Source: Hymenobacter negativus (lineage in GTDB: Bacteria > Bacteroidota > Bacteroidia > Cytophagales > Hymenobacteraceae). Taken from it: DNA of 64,000 nt. The stretch lies in assembly GCF_017571495.1 (NCBI RefSeq), contig NZ_JAGETZ010000012.1, positions 124,001-188,000 on the forward strand, written 5' to 3'. The position numbers and the translations under genes are program-made. Position 1 is the stretch's first letter. Every line of letters starts with the position of its first letter. This document shows, piece by piece, positions 1-7,838 of the stretch. The notes beneath the pieces were generated by a model, which saw only the letters and a list, made by a program, of their open reading frames with translations, was not told the origin of the DNA and searched no databases.

Positions 1-164
1 TAGCGCCTTGGGTATCCGCTGTTGCGCCCGACGTGTTCAAAGACTTTATGCTGGACGAGCGCATGGGCGAGATTAATCCCAAATACGCCAAGCTGGGGTG
101 GAATGAGTATTGGAACAACGACGAGTGGTGGGCCGATTCGCCCGCGCCCAAACTCAATTTGTAA
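1..164 (+). CDS. C-terminal end of EWW-family paralog (5' end outside window)
   Basis: Only the last 53 codons are present, read from base 3 to the TAA at 162-164. The peptide contains INPKYAKLGWNEYWNNDEWW and ends in PKLNL, which is the C-terminal signature shared by the next five genes (NPKY..xxW..YW.NDEWW followed by a short basic-hydrophobic tail). It is therefore the upstream member of the tandem array described at 331-4813. Function unknown; no recognised domain. A 166-bp gap separates it from the next member. Confidence 0.85.
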   Translation, partial: APWVSAVAPDVFKDFMLDERMGEINPKYAKLGWNEYWNNDEWWADSPAPKLNL

Positions 165-330
165 AGCCATTTGGCGTACTGGTTCAACCAGCGCTTCGCT
201 CTCATCGGAGGGTAATCTGATATTAACGGAACCGCTGTTTGGTATCGGATTGGGGCGATATTTTCTGTAGGAGCTTATGCCCGAGCTGCGCAGTAAATTG
301 GCGGCCTAAACGCTCCCTGAATTCGTCCAG

Positions 331-1140
331 ATGAAAAGAGTAGCATGGTACACCTGTACGGTTTTGATTGTGCTACTGGCCACCATCCTGTACGGCTTCG
401 GCCGTCGGCAGGCAAAGGCGCTCAAGGAGCGTAAGCAACAGCTTGCCCAGGACGAGATGACGCTGCCGAGCCAAAGCCAACGGCTTATGCAACTGGCTGA
501 TACTTTGAGCCGCGTGCAGCGTGACACGCTATTCCGGCACCACAACTTGTCGGACTTGTTTCAAACCTACGGGCAAAATGGTTTTTTCGGGCCGCACGAA
601 CAGCGGCTGGAAGTCGTGTTTACCCAAGTGAGCCAGGACGGCGTCGTGCCCGGTACTTATCATTTGGCCGGCCTAATGCGGGTAGCGGGCGTGATTTCAT
701 CCCTAAGCGGAACCATTGAGCTACGCCAGGTCCGCAATTTTTTCGAAAGTGCCGACGGTATTTATATTGCTACCGGCCTGTTTCATTTTCAGCAACATAC
801 TTCTTCTACCAAACAACTTGCCCACTTGGATGGACTCGTGGCGATTGATTTCGCGGTAAAGCACGACAAATCCTCCTTGTTCGCGGTAGAAGGCGCTATC
901 CGGTCCCGCTCCCGGCATTTTGCTTTCGAAGGAAAATGGACCGATGCCCGCACCAGTAAAAGGCAGCGGGTATTGTGGGCCGATGAATTTGCACCGGTTG
1001 CTAATGCGGTACTCGGAGATTTTGATATTGGGGGCCGTATGGCAACGGTAAATCCAAAGTATCGGAAGTATGGCTGGACCGAATATTTCCAGAACGACGA
1101 GTGGTGGGGCAAACCACTCAAACCCAGGCTCAGCCTATAA
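331..1140 (+). CDS. EWW-family paralog 1, membrane-anchored, unknown function
   Basis: 269 aa, function unknown. Residues 4-24 form one hydrophobic segment after MKR, with no lipobox cysteine, so this copy is probably an inner-membrane signal anchor rather than a lipoprotein. The body follows the family plan: a short alpha-helical region (40-70), then NGFFGPHEQRLEVVFTQV near 85-102, a G-x(2)-R-x(4)-ISSLSGTIEL segment, a variable middle, FEGKWTDA near 210-217, and the C-terminal VNPKYRKYGWTEYFQNDEWW followed by GKPLKPRLSL. The alternating pattern of hydrophobic and polar residues suggests a beta-rich fold. Its stop is 53 bp before the next start, and all members point the same way with short gaps, so co-transcription is likely. 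Confidence 0.85.
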   Translation: MKRVAWYTCTVLIVLLATILYGFGRRQAKALKERKQQLAQDEMTLPSQSQRLMQLADTLSRVQRDTLFRHHNLSDLFQTYGQNGFFGPHEQRLEVVFTQVSQDGVVPGTYHLAGLMRVAGVISSLSGTIELRQVRNFFESADGIYIATGLFHFQQHTSSTKQLAHLDGLVAIDFAVKHDKSSLFAVEGAIRSRSRHFAFEGKWTDARTSKRQRVLWADEFAPVANAVLGDFDIGGRMATVNPKYRKYGWTEYFQNDEWWGKPLKPRLSL

Positions 1141-1193
1141 CAACCACCAATTACTGGTCACACGAATCAAGCCACTTTGCTCTTCTTTGCACT

Positions 1194-2021
1194 ATGAAAC
1201 AACCTCTCTGCGGCTTCGTAATGGCAATGGCTTTGGCTCTGTCCATCACCGCCTGCCAACCTCAAACCGACGCTACTGCCGCAAAAGCTGCTCCAGCCTT
1301 GGTGACGAAGCCGAGCGTGACAGTTCAACCAGCATCGGCATCATCAGCACTTCTGCCGCAAGTCGATTTGTCGTATGCCTGGAGCAACGCTACGGCCGAA
1401 GCCAAGGGCAATCCCACGATGGAAGGGTTTTATGGCCCCGACCATTACCGCATTTCCTTCTACTTCTCGAAGGTGCACCGTGACTCGTTGCATCCCGAGC
1501 AGTACCACATCTGGGGCATCAACCGCTACAAAAAGGTAATTACTCCCTTCGAAGGCACGTGCACCGTCACGCGTATTGCGGCCCTGCCCGACACCGCGGA
1601 AATGGAAAATAGCAGCAAGCTCCGCGCTTACACCGCCTTTGCCGAGTTCACGCTCCGCGAAGACCCCAAAACCAAAGGTGCCGGGGTGTATTCGGGCAAA
1701 GCGATGCTCGACTTTTGCGTGAATGCCCGCAATCAAGCCCGGCAGGCCACCTTCAACGGCATCGACCTTGGTTTCGACAATCCCACCAAGGGCAGCGGCC
1801 TGCTGTTTCAGGGCGTGTGGCGAAACAACGCCACGGGCCAACAAAAACCGGCTTCCTGGTCCAGCAATTTCCTCGTGATAGTGCCCCAGGCCCTGGAGAA
1901 AATCGGGCTGGGGTCGCGCGGTGATACCGTTTACCCCGAACTGGCCAAATACGGTTGGAATGAATGGTACGAAAACGACGAATGGTGGGCCACCTCGTCC
2001 AAGCCCAATCTCAGCCTATAA
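1194..2021 (+). CDS. EWW-family paralog 2, lipoprotein, unknown function
   Basis: 275 aa. The ATG at 1194 is chosen because it begins a lipoprotein signal peptide (MKQPLCGFVMAMALALSITAC, lipid-modified Cys21); an in-frame start upstream would overlap paralog 1 and bury the signal. After a low-complexity Ala/Gln/Pro linker come the family blocks: MEGFYGPDHYRISFYFSKV, then RYKKVITPFEGTCTV, FTLREDPKTKGAGVYSGKA, GLLFQGVW and the terminal YPELAKYGWNEWYENDEWW. It is one of the two best-conserved copies with paralog 3. Only 21 bp separate it from paralog 3. Function unknown. Confidence 0.88.
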   Translation: MKQPLCGFVMAMALALSITACQPQTDATAAKAAPALVTKPSVTVQPASASSALLPQVDLSYAWSNATAEAKGNPTMEGFYGPDHYRISFYFSKVHRDSLHPEQYHIWGINRYKKVITPFEGTCTVTRIAALPDTAEMENSSKLRAYTAFAEFTLREDPKTKGAGVYSGKAMLDFCVNARNQARQATFNGIDLGFDNPTKGSGLLFQGVWRNNATGQQKPASWSSNFLVIVPQALEKIGLGSRGDTVYPELAKYGWNEWYENDEWWATSSKPNLSL

Positions 2022-2042
2022 ACAGTAGTAAACGCCTTTCCC

Positions 2043-2939
2043 ATGAACCAGTCATTTCGTGCATTTGTCCTTGCCGGCGCCGGGTTGCTGCTAGCCGCCT
2101 CCTGCCAGCCCCAAACCAAGTCAGGTTCGGCAGCGAGCACCAAGCCAGCGGCGGCCATCCCCGAAATGCCCACGGCGGCACCGGCCATGGACGGGGGGCG
2201 CCCTTCTGTTTCCTTGGCGGCCACCAAAGCGACAGCATCAGTGGCCGACGCCCCGGCCTTTCTGGTGGCTAATAACCTGGCTCCTTTGTGGCAGGCCAAT
2301 TTTGGTCAGCAGGAAAACAACCACTCCCGGCCCACCATTCTCGACGGTTTCTATGGCCCCGAGCACCGCCACATTTCCGTTATTGTCGAGCAGGTACGGC
2401 AGGACGCCGCGCATCCAAATGTATTTCAGGTGCAGGGCCGGACGCGCTATAAAAAGAACATCACCCCCTTCGATGGCACCATTACGGTGGACGCCGTGAA
2501 ACCGCTGAAGGTTTATTTAGACCTTGACTCCGTCGAAGAGGCTCATGCCCACGCCTACACCGCTACTGCACACTTCGTGCTGCGCGAAAATCCGGCCGCC
2601 GATGGTGCCGGCACTTACCGGGGTACTGCCGCAATGGATTTTTACCAGTTGGGGTCGGGCAAGCTAGACCTCGTTCAGACCTTACCCGATAACAGCTTGC
2701 CCACCGGCGGCGGCGGCCTGCTGTTCCGGGGGCAATGGCAGAGCCTGCGCTCGGGACTCCGGAAGGACGTTGCCTTCGCAACCTACGCCCAGGCCGTGGT
2801 GCCCGATGCGATGTCCGATTTGTACATCGGCGACCGGGGCGACTCCCTTAATCCCAAATACGCCCGCCTGGACTGGAGTGAAGCCTGGGAAAATGACGAG
2901 TGGTGGGCCAAACCCGCGAAACCCGCACTCAGCCTTTGA
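2043..2939 (+). CDS. EWW-family paralog 3, lipoprotein, unknown function
   Basis: 298 aa with a lipoprotein signal peptide ending LLLAASC (Cys21) and the same CQPQT start to the mature protein as paralog 2, so these two are probably the most recent duplicates. A long Ala/Pro-rich linker (about 22-75) tethers the domain. Family blocks are LDGFYGPEHRHISVIVEQV, RYKKNITPFDGTITV, FVLRENPAADGAGTYRGTA, GGGGLLFRGQW and NPKYARLDWSEAWENDEWW. The middle block (LREDP/NP-x(2)-GAGTYRG-x-AAMDF) is shared with paralog 2. Likely attached to the outer or inner membrane facing the periplasm or the surface. Function unknown. Confidence 0.88.
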   Translation: MNQSFRAFVLAGAGLLLAASCQPQTKSGSAASTKPAAAIPEMPTAAPAMDGGRPSVSLAATKATASVADAPAFLVANNLAPLWQANFGQQENNHSRPTILDGFYGPEHRHISVIVEQVRQDAAHPNVFQVQGRTRYKKNITPFDGTITVDAVKPLKVYLDLDSVEEAHAHAYTATAHFVLRENPAADGAGTYRGTAAMDFYQLGSGKLDLVQTLPDNSLPTGGGGLLFRGQWQSLRSGLRKDVAFATYAQAVVPDAMSDLYIGDRGDSLNPKYARLDWSEAWENDEWWAKPAKPALSL

Positions 2940-2951
2940 GATGCAGTTTGC

Positions 2952-3000
2952 GCAAGCAGAGCGAGTACCCGAAAGTTTTCGAGGTACTCGTTCTGCTTGC
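2952..3000. terminator. Hairpin between paralogs 3 and 4
   Basis: An 18-bp stem (2952-2969 with 2983-3000, one G.T pair) encloses a 13-nt loop just after the stop of paralog 3. No T-tract follows, so it may be an mRNA-stabilising or attenuating hairpin inside the array rather than a full terminator. Confidence 0.5.
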
Positions 3001-3022
3001 CATCACATCGGCCTCAACCTGA

Positions 3023-3928
3023 ATGAAAACCCTCTTCCGGACACTCGCACTGGCTGTGGCCGGTACCGCCTGCCAGCACCAGGACCCGCCCACGCAAGCC
3101 GCCGCCCAACCCGTAGCCCAGGCACTGGTTAGCGCGGTTTCCACCACTCCCGATGGGAAGCTCACTCCTGCAATCCGGGAGCTGCTGCAACGCTGCGACT
3201 TTTCGCCGCTGTTGCAAACGGTGGGCAACGGAACGGCTCGGCACTATTCCCATGTCCAAAACGGATTCTTCGGCTCCAGTCACTACCGCATTGAGATGGT
3301 GCTGACCGAGGTCCGCCGCGACTCCGTCCACCCCACTGTGTATTACCTGCGTGGAAAAGACCGGTACCAAGGCGTCATCACCCCATTCGCCGGCACCGTC
3401 ACCCTAACGCACCTGTTCAGCCAGCCACGCTATTCTGCCCGGCAAATAGCCGAGGCGAAAGCAGAATTCGGCGAAGAGCTACGCAACGAAGCCGATATGT
3501 ACAGCGTCCTCGGTGACTTTGAACTGCGGGAGGATAAAACCCGGCGCGGTAGCGGCACCTTCCGGGGCCGGCTGGCCATTGATTGGTCGTTGGAAAAGGA
3601 CGGCTCGGTGGAACTGTCAATGCGCAACGGACAGGCTGCGTCACAAGGCGGCGAAATCAAGTACGAAGGCCGGTGGACCAGTGCCGCAACCCACCGCACG
3701 CGCCCCGTGGTTTGGGTCGAAGACCTGTTGTCGTATGTCGAGGCGCAGCACGTGCTCGATGAATTTAATATTGGGGACCGGGAGGTAGTTATTAACCCAA
3801 GATATGCTCATCTGGGCTGGAATACCTATTGGGAAAACGACGAATGGTGGGCTGACTCGGCAGGCGAAGCACCGCTACCGTCGGGGTTGAATTCAGCCGC
3901 GATGTCAGTCCGCACCACACTAAAATAA
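3023..3928 (+). CDS. EWW-family paralog 4, lipoprotein, unknown function
   Basis: 301 aa; the signal peptide ends AVAGTAC (Cys17), so a lipoprotein. Family blocks: LLQTVG near 70, NGFFGSSHYRIEMVLTEVRR, RYQGVITPFAGTVTL, FELREDKTRRGSGTFRGRL, IKYEGRWTSA and NPRYAHLGWNTYWENDEWW. It differs by carrying about 24 extra residues after the EWW motif, ending in a polar tail, where the other copies end LSL or nearby. The spacing to the neighbours (83 and 78 bp) is larger than between paralogs 2 and 3. Function unknown. Confidence 0.87.
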   Translation: MKTLFRTLALAVAGTACQHQDPPTQAAAQPVAQALVSAVSTTPDGKLTPAIRELLQRCDFSPLLQTVGNGTARHYSHVQNGFFGSSHYRIEMVLTEVRRDSVHPTVYYLRGKDRYQGVITPFAGTVTLTHLFSQPRYSARQIAEAKAEFGEELRNEADMYSVLGDFELREDKTRRGSGTFRGRLAIDWSLEKDGSVELSMRNGQAASQGGEIKYEGRWTSAATHRTRPVVWVEDLLSYVEAQHVLDEFNIGDREVVINPRYAHLGWNTYWENDEWWADSAGEAPLPSGLNSAAMSVRTTLK

Positions 3929-4006
3929 TCCGTACGTTCGTTGATAAATAGTAAGCGGCATCTAGCAATATAGCCGGATGCCGACACGCTACTTTATTCC
4001 GGTTGT

Positions 4007-4813
4007 ATGCGGTATTTTCTGTTTCTCACGGTGCCTGCGCTATTGTTTGGCGCGGCCCAACCCCAATATTTGCTCACCCGTCCTGCTACGCCCTCTAGCT
4101 TGGCCGTGCCGCTGGCCGCGCCCGGGGCCGTGCTCTCCAACGCCGCCCGCCAGGCATTTCTGGCCCGCACCAACCTGGGCAAGCTCTGGCAGCACCACGC
4201 CCAAAGCGGCACCGAAGACGTACTCAACGGCTGTTTCGGCTACGATGGACGCCGCCTCGAATTCGTGTTTACCACGGTGCAGGCCGATGCCAAAAGCCCC
4301 GGCCGCTACCTCGTAGCCGGCAAGTTTCGCTGCTACGGCGACGTGACGCCATTTCGCGGCAGCATTGAGCTCCAGCAAGTGCAGCGCCTGACCACCGACT
4401 TGGCCGCGCCTACCGAAATCACCGAAGCCAAAGCACCCACCTACTGCGCTACGGGCAGCTTTGCCTTGCAAGCTACCAGCCAGCGGGGGCTGGGTGGGCA
4501 GTTCAATGGTCGCCTGGCCCTGGATTTTACCCTCACACCAAGCAACCAGGCGCGGCTGGCCCCTTACACCACCAATCCCGCTACCCGCAACGGCGGCCTG
4601 TTGTTCGACGGTCAGTGGCGCGAGAATGCCACTACCGAAACCACCGTGCCCGCTATCTGGAAACAAGGAATCGCCGTGACACAGCAAGTGCTTTCACGCT
4701 TCCAAATTGGCGAGCGCGACGTGTTCATCAACCCTCAATATGCCCGCGTGGGCTGGGATAATTTCTGGAAAAACGAAGAATGGTGGGCAGAGAAGCCAGT
4801 AGCTCGACGCTAA
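4007..4813 (+). CDS. EWW-family paralog 5, secreted, unknown function
   Basis: 268 aa. The N-terminus MRYFLFLTVPALLFGAAQ looks like a signal peptide without a lipobox cysteine, so this copy is probably soluble in the periplasm or exported. Blocks: LGKLWQHHAQSG, LNGCFGYDGRRLEFVFTTV, CYGDVTPFRGSIEL, FALQATSQRGLGGQFNGRL, GGLLFDGQW, INPQYARVGWDNFWKNEEWW. The signature has NEEWW in place of NDEWW, and the LSL tail is absent (EKPVARR). It is the last copy; the next gene is an unrelated regulator with its own promoter-like element. Function unknown. Confidence 0.87.
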   Translation: MRYFLFLTVPALLFGAAQPQYLLTRPATPSSLAVPLAAPGAVLSNAARQAFLARTNLGKLWQHHAQSGTEDVLNGCFGYDGRRLEFVFTTVQADAKSPGRYLVAGKFRCYGDVTPFRGSIELQQVQRLTTDLAAPTEITEAKAPTYCATGSFALQATSQRGLGGQFNGRLALDFTLTPSNQARLAPYTTNPATRNGGLLFDGQWRENATTETTVPAIWKQGIAVTQQVLSRFQIGERDVFINPQYARVGWDNFWKNEEWWAEKPVARR

Positions 4814-4849
4814 AGTGGTGGGCAGAAAATTATTAGCTAAGTGAATTAG

Positions 4850-4859
4850 TATCTTCGCA
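4850..4859 (+). promoter_or_regulatory. Promoter -7-like element TATCTTCGCA
   Basis: TATCTTCGCA lies 70 nt before the XRE-S24 start. It resembles the Bacteroidota -7 box TAnnTTTG with one change (TTCG for TTTG); the same 11-base word TATCTTCGCAC occurs before the fasciclin gene at 7743. No clear -33 TTG was seen. Confidence 0.4.
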
Positions 4860-4929
4860 CTTGCGTTGCTAACTTCACCAGCCGAATTCGCGTTGAAACC
4901 AACGCCATTCCCGGCCGCTGTCCCTCCCC

Positions 4930-5754
4930 ATGATTAACACAAACCTTAAGTTTTGCCGGCGCGAGCTCGCCCTCACACAGGCCCAGATGGCCGACAAGCT
5001 CGGCATCAAACGCTCCTTGGTGGGCGCCTACGAAGAAGGCCGCGCTGAGCCCCGCCTCGCTACCTTGGTCAATATGGCCCGTCTGTTCGGTATCACCCTC
5101 GACCAGCTCGTAACCACTGACTTTAGCAAGAAAAAGAACGCCAAAATCATCGGCACGGCCCCGGCCCCCGATGCTGTAGGTGCCGAAACCGACGACCAGC
5201 CTGAGCCGCCCACGCCCGCCGGTGGCAAGCTCCGCGTGCTGGCCTTCACCGTAGACCAGGACCAGAACGAGAACATCGAGCTGGTGCCCCAGAAAGCCGC
5301 CGCCGGCTACCTCAATGGCTACGCCGACCGCGAGTACCTGGAGGTATTGCCCAAGTTCCGGTTGCCCATGCTCTCGCAGACCGGCACTTACCGGGCTTTT
5401 GAAATTGCTGGCGATTCTATGCTGCCTATTGCCAGCGGCACTGTCATCGTGGGCCGCTACGTAGAAGACTGGTCCAGTATTAAGGACGGTACGCCGTGCA
5501 TTGTGGTGAGCAACCGCGACGGTATTGTGTTCAAGCGCGTATACAACAAGCTGCGTTCCGGCGCCATGTTCGTGCTGCACTCCGACAACCCGCATTTCTC
5601 ATCCTATGATGTGAATGCCGATGACGTGCTCGAAATCTGGGAAGCCAAGAGCTACATCAGCAGCACTTTCCCCATCGCCGAGCTATCGCTGGAGCGCGTA
5701 GCCAGCCTTGTTCTCGACCTGCAGCAGCAGGTGGCGTTGCTGAAAAAAGCATAA
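4930..5754 (+). CDS. XRE-family regulator with S24 (LexA-like) peptidase domain
   Basis: 274 aa. Residues 1-62 form an XRE helix-turn-helix (LTQAQMADKLGIKRSLVGAYEEGRAEP is the HTH region). A charged Pro-rich linker (about 70-100) leads to an S24 signal-peptidase-like domain at 130-245 with the expected Ser/Lys dyad: Ser163 in GDSM and Lys202 in VFKR. A C-terminal coiled helix (LSLERVASLVLDLQQQVALL) may dimerise. By family it is a repressor that can inactivate itself by cleavage, as LexA and CI do; whether this one responds to DNA damage is not visible. It is monocistronic, ending in a strong hairpin 16 bp later. Confidence 0.88.
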   Translation: MINTNLKFCRRELALTQAQMADKLGIKRSLVGAYEEGRAEPRLATLVNMARLFGITLDQLVTTDFSKKKNAKIIGTAPAPDAVGAETDDQPEPPTPAGGKLRVLAFTVDQDQNENIELVPQKAAAGYLNGYADREYLEVLPKFRLPMLSQTGTYRAFEIAGDSMLPIASGTVIVGRYVEDWSSIKDGTPCIVVSNRDGIVFKRVYNKLRSGAMFVLHSDNPHFSSYDVNADDVLEIWEAKSYISSTFPIAELSLERVASLVLDLQQQVALLKKA

Positions 5755-5765
5755 GCAGCAATAAG

Positions 5766-5820
5766 AAAAACGCCATACCGGGCACAGGTGAAGTATCGCC
5801 TGTGCCCGGTATGGCGTTTT
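5766..5820. terminator. Perfect 18-bp stem terminator, usable in both directions
   Basis: Arms 5771-5788 and 5799-5816 are perfect reverse complements around a 10-nt loop, with an A-run before and TTTT after. It lies directly after the XRE-S24 stop. Confidence 0.85.
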
Positions 5821-5886
5821 GGCTTTGCCAACTTCCGGGCTGACTGTCGCGTATGGGAGGCACTCCCATTCTGTAGACTTCACCTT

Positions 5887-6609
5887 ATGCTCAAATACAT
5901 TTCCGCCGCCGACCGCCATCATGCTGCTCCTGCTGCCTGGCTCAGCAGCTATTTCCTGTTTTCGTTCGCCGATTATTTCGACCGCGACAACCTGCATTTC
6001 GGGCCGTTGCGGGTGTTCAACGACGATAGTGTGGCTGCCCAGTCGGGCTTTCCGCAGCATCCGCATTCTGAGATGGAAATCGTGACGCTGGTGCTCGATG
6101 GCGAAATCACGCACCAGGATACAATGGGCAACAAAACGACCATCAAGGCCGGTGAAGTGCAGCGCATGACCGCTGGTACCGGCCTGGCCCATTCCGAATT
6201 CAACCGCCAGGACAAGCCCCTGCACCTCTACCAGCTCTGGTTTATTCCCGGCCAAAAGGGCCTGGCGCCCAGTTACGAGCAAAAAGACATCGGCTTCATA
6301 AGTGGCAGCAAAAACGAGCTGGTGCCCCTTGTAACGGGGCAGAAAGTGCTGGAAGACGTGGTGTATATGAATTCGAACAGCACCGTATACTGGTCAAACC
6401 TGAGCGAAGGCAAAGAAATAGAGTTCAAGACATTTCCCATTCGCCTCACTTTCATCTACGTAAAAGAGGGCGTCATTTTCGTAAATGGCACTGAATTGGG
6501 CCCCAACGACCAGGCACGGATGACCGATGACGATGTAGTACAGATTCGGGCCGCCAAGGATGCGCAATTCATCCTGATTGACTTGCCATCGTCGGAATCT
6601 AACTACTAA
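5887..6609 (+). CDS. Pirin family protein (cupin)
   Basis: 240 aa. The ATG at 5887 gives the usual pirin start and avoids reading through the upstream terminator. The N-terminal cupin carries the metal-binding set in FPQHPHSEMEIVTLVLDGEI and the later conserved segment TAGTGLAHSEFN; the C-terminal half (about 150-240) is the weaker second cupin. Length matches the shorter pirins. Pirins bind iron, and some have quercetin dioxygenase activity or act as redox-sensing co-regulators; which applies here cannot be told. It stands alone between two terminators. Confidence 0.9.
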   Translation: MLKYISAADRHHAAPAAWLSSYFLFSFADYFDRDNLHFGPLRVFNDDSVAAQSGFPQHPHSEMEIVTLVLDGEITHQDTMGNKTTIKAGEVQRMTAGTGLAHSEFNRQDKPLHLYQLWFIPGQKGLAPSYEQKDIGFISGSKNELVPLVTGQKVLEDVVYMNSNSTVYWSNLSEGKEIEFKTFPIRLTFIYVKEGVIFVNGTELGPNDQARMTDDDVVQIRAAKDAQFILIDLPSSESNY

Positions 6610-6659
6610 CGCAGCCTGCCGTCCTGAACATCAGGCTACGTCAAACACATTAACACCAA

Positions 6660-6686
6660 AAAAGGCCGGACATTATCCGGCCTTTT
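6660..6686. terminator. Convergent terminator between pirin and outer-membrane gene
   Basis: An 11-bp perfect stem (6660-6670 with 6676-6686), A-rich on one side and T-rich on the other, lies between convergent genes and can serve both. Confidence 0.85.
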
Positions 6687-6719
6687 TGGCGTTGGAAAAC
6701 AGTTTGCAGAATCTGCAGC

Positions 6720-7622
6720 TTAAAAGTTGTAGGTGATGCCAGCCGAAAAGCCCGTCGACTTTCCAATGTTGCGCCCAGCTACATAGGTGCTGGCCCCTAG
6801 CGTCAGGCCGAAGCCATCGGTGATGGGCCGGTAAGCACTGGCGCCCACCCGAATGTAGTTGACGCGTGTTGAAGGGAAGAAGCCGGTGAAGCCCTGCTCC
6901 GAAATGTCGGTGCCGCCGTTTGATTCCTGAAACGAAGCGAAGCCTTCGATGTAGTTTTTGGGGCCGGCATAGCCAATTTTGGCTTCGCCAATCAGCGCAT
7001 TGGGCACTTCGCCGGTGCGTAAGCTGTAGCCCACCTGCCCGGTAGCAAATACGCCGGAACTGGTTTTGAGGTGCGCTACCCCCAGGGCCGAGTATTTAGT
7101 GGCCCGGTTGCCGATGGCAATAATGTAGCCATACCCGGTGTTGGTCTGGTAGTTACTTACGGGGGTGCTCACGCTCACTACCCCGAGTAAATCGAGGATG
7201 CTGCTTCCGATTTCGCGCGAGAAAGACTTGAATTTGAGCAGCGCCGTGAGGTCTTGCAGGCCCTGACGGGAGTTGGTGAAGCCCTCCGTCGGCCGCTGCA
7301 CGTTCAGGTCGTTGATGGCAAGGTCGGCGGCCTTGCCTTTTGACTGGATGTAGGGGAGGCTGACCACGGCATCAATCTTGTCGGTGAAGCCATAGGTCGC
7401 GTACAGGTTGAGGGAGTTGACCTGTACTTCCTGGAAAACCGGAATGCCTTCTGCTTTTACGGGGGCGAGGTAGGCTGTTTTGTAACGCTCGGCAGTGGCC
7501 GAAACTACCACGGAGCCATGGCCCTTGCCGGCCATAAAGCCACTGACAAGCCCCTGGGCATGAGCAGTGGTACCTGCGCCAACAAGCAGAAACGAAGCGA
7601 GTAGAGAGGAGAGTTTTTGCAT
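6720..7622 (-). CDS. Outer-membrane beta-barrel protein, putative transporter
   Basis: 300 aa. The start at 7622 is chosen because MQKLSSLLASFLLVGAGTTAHAQ is a clean signal peptide. The mature protein has repeated amphipathic strands and Gly/aromatic turns (TYGFTDKIDAVVSLPYIQ, GYGYIIAIGNRATKYSALG, GYSLRTGEVPNALIGEAKIGY) and ends in an aromatic residue (ITYNF), typical of an outer-membrane barrel. It resembles the loosely defined phenol-degradation (MetA-pathway) transporter-like proteins, but no substrate can be assigned. Transcribed alone, convergent with pirin. Confidence 0.75.
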   Translation of the reverse strand: MQKLSSLLASFLLVGAGTTAHAQGLVSGFMAGKGHGSVVVSATAERYKTAYLAPVKAEGIPVFQEVQVNSLNLYATYGFTDKIDAVVSLPYIQSKGKAADLAINDLNVQRPTEGFTNSRQGLQDLTALLKFKSFSREIGSSILDLLGVVSVSTPVSNYQTNTGYGYIIAIGNRATKYSALGVAHLKTSSGVFATGQVGYSLRTGEVPNALIGEAKIGYAGPKNYIEGFASFQESNGGTDISEQGFTGFFPSTRVNYIRVGASAYRPITDGFGLTLGASTYVAGRNIGKSTGFSAGITYNF

Positions 7623-7721
7623 AATGGCAAGAAACCAACGAACCGGGAATAAATAAGCACAAAGGTTAATCTTCGGGCCAACTTGGTTTGCGCGCGAAGA
7701 CAAGCAGGACGCAATTTACGG

Positions 7722-7753
7722 TTGTGTTTGGACTTATGGATTTATCTTCGCAC
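7722..7753 (+). promoter_or_regulatory. Predicted promoter of fasciclin gene
   Basis: TTG at 7722-7724, an 18-nt spacer, then TATCTTCGCAC at 7743-7753, matching the Bacteroidota -33/-7 layout with TTCG in place of TTTG. The gene starts 86 nt further on. Confidence 0.45.
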
Positions 7754-7838
7754 AATCCGAACCCTTTTTAAAATCGTTTATAGTCAGTGCTTTGGGCCAA
7801 ATCAGTTCTTTAAGCCGATAAAATCAAGTATTTACGCG

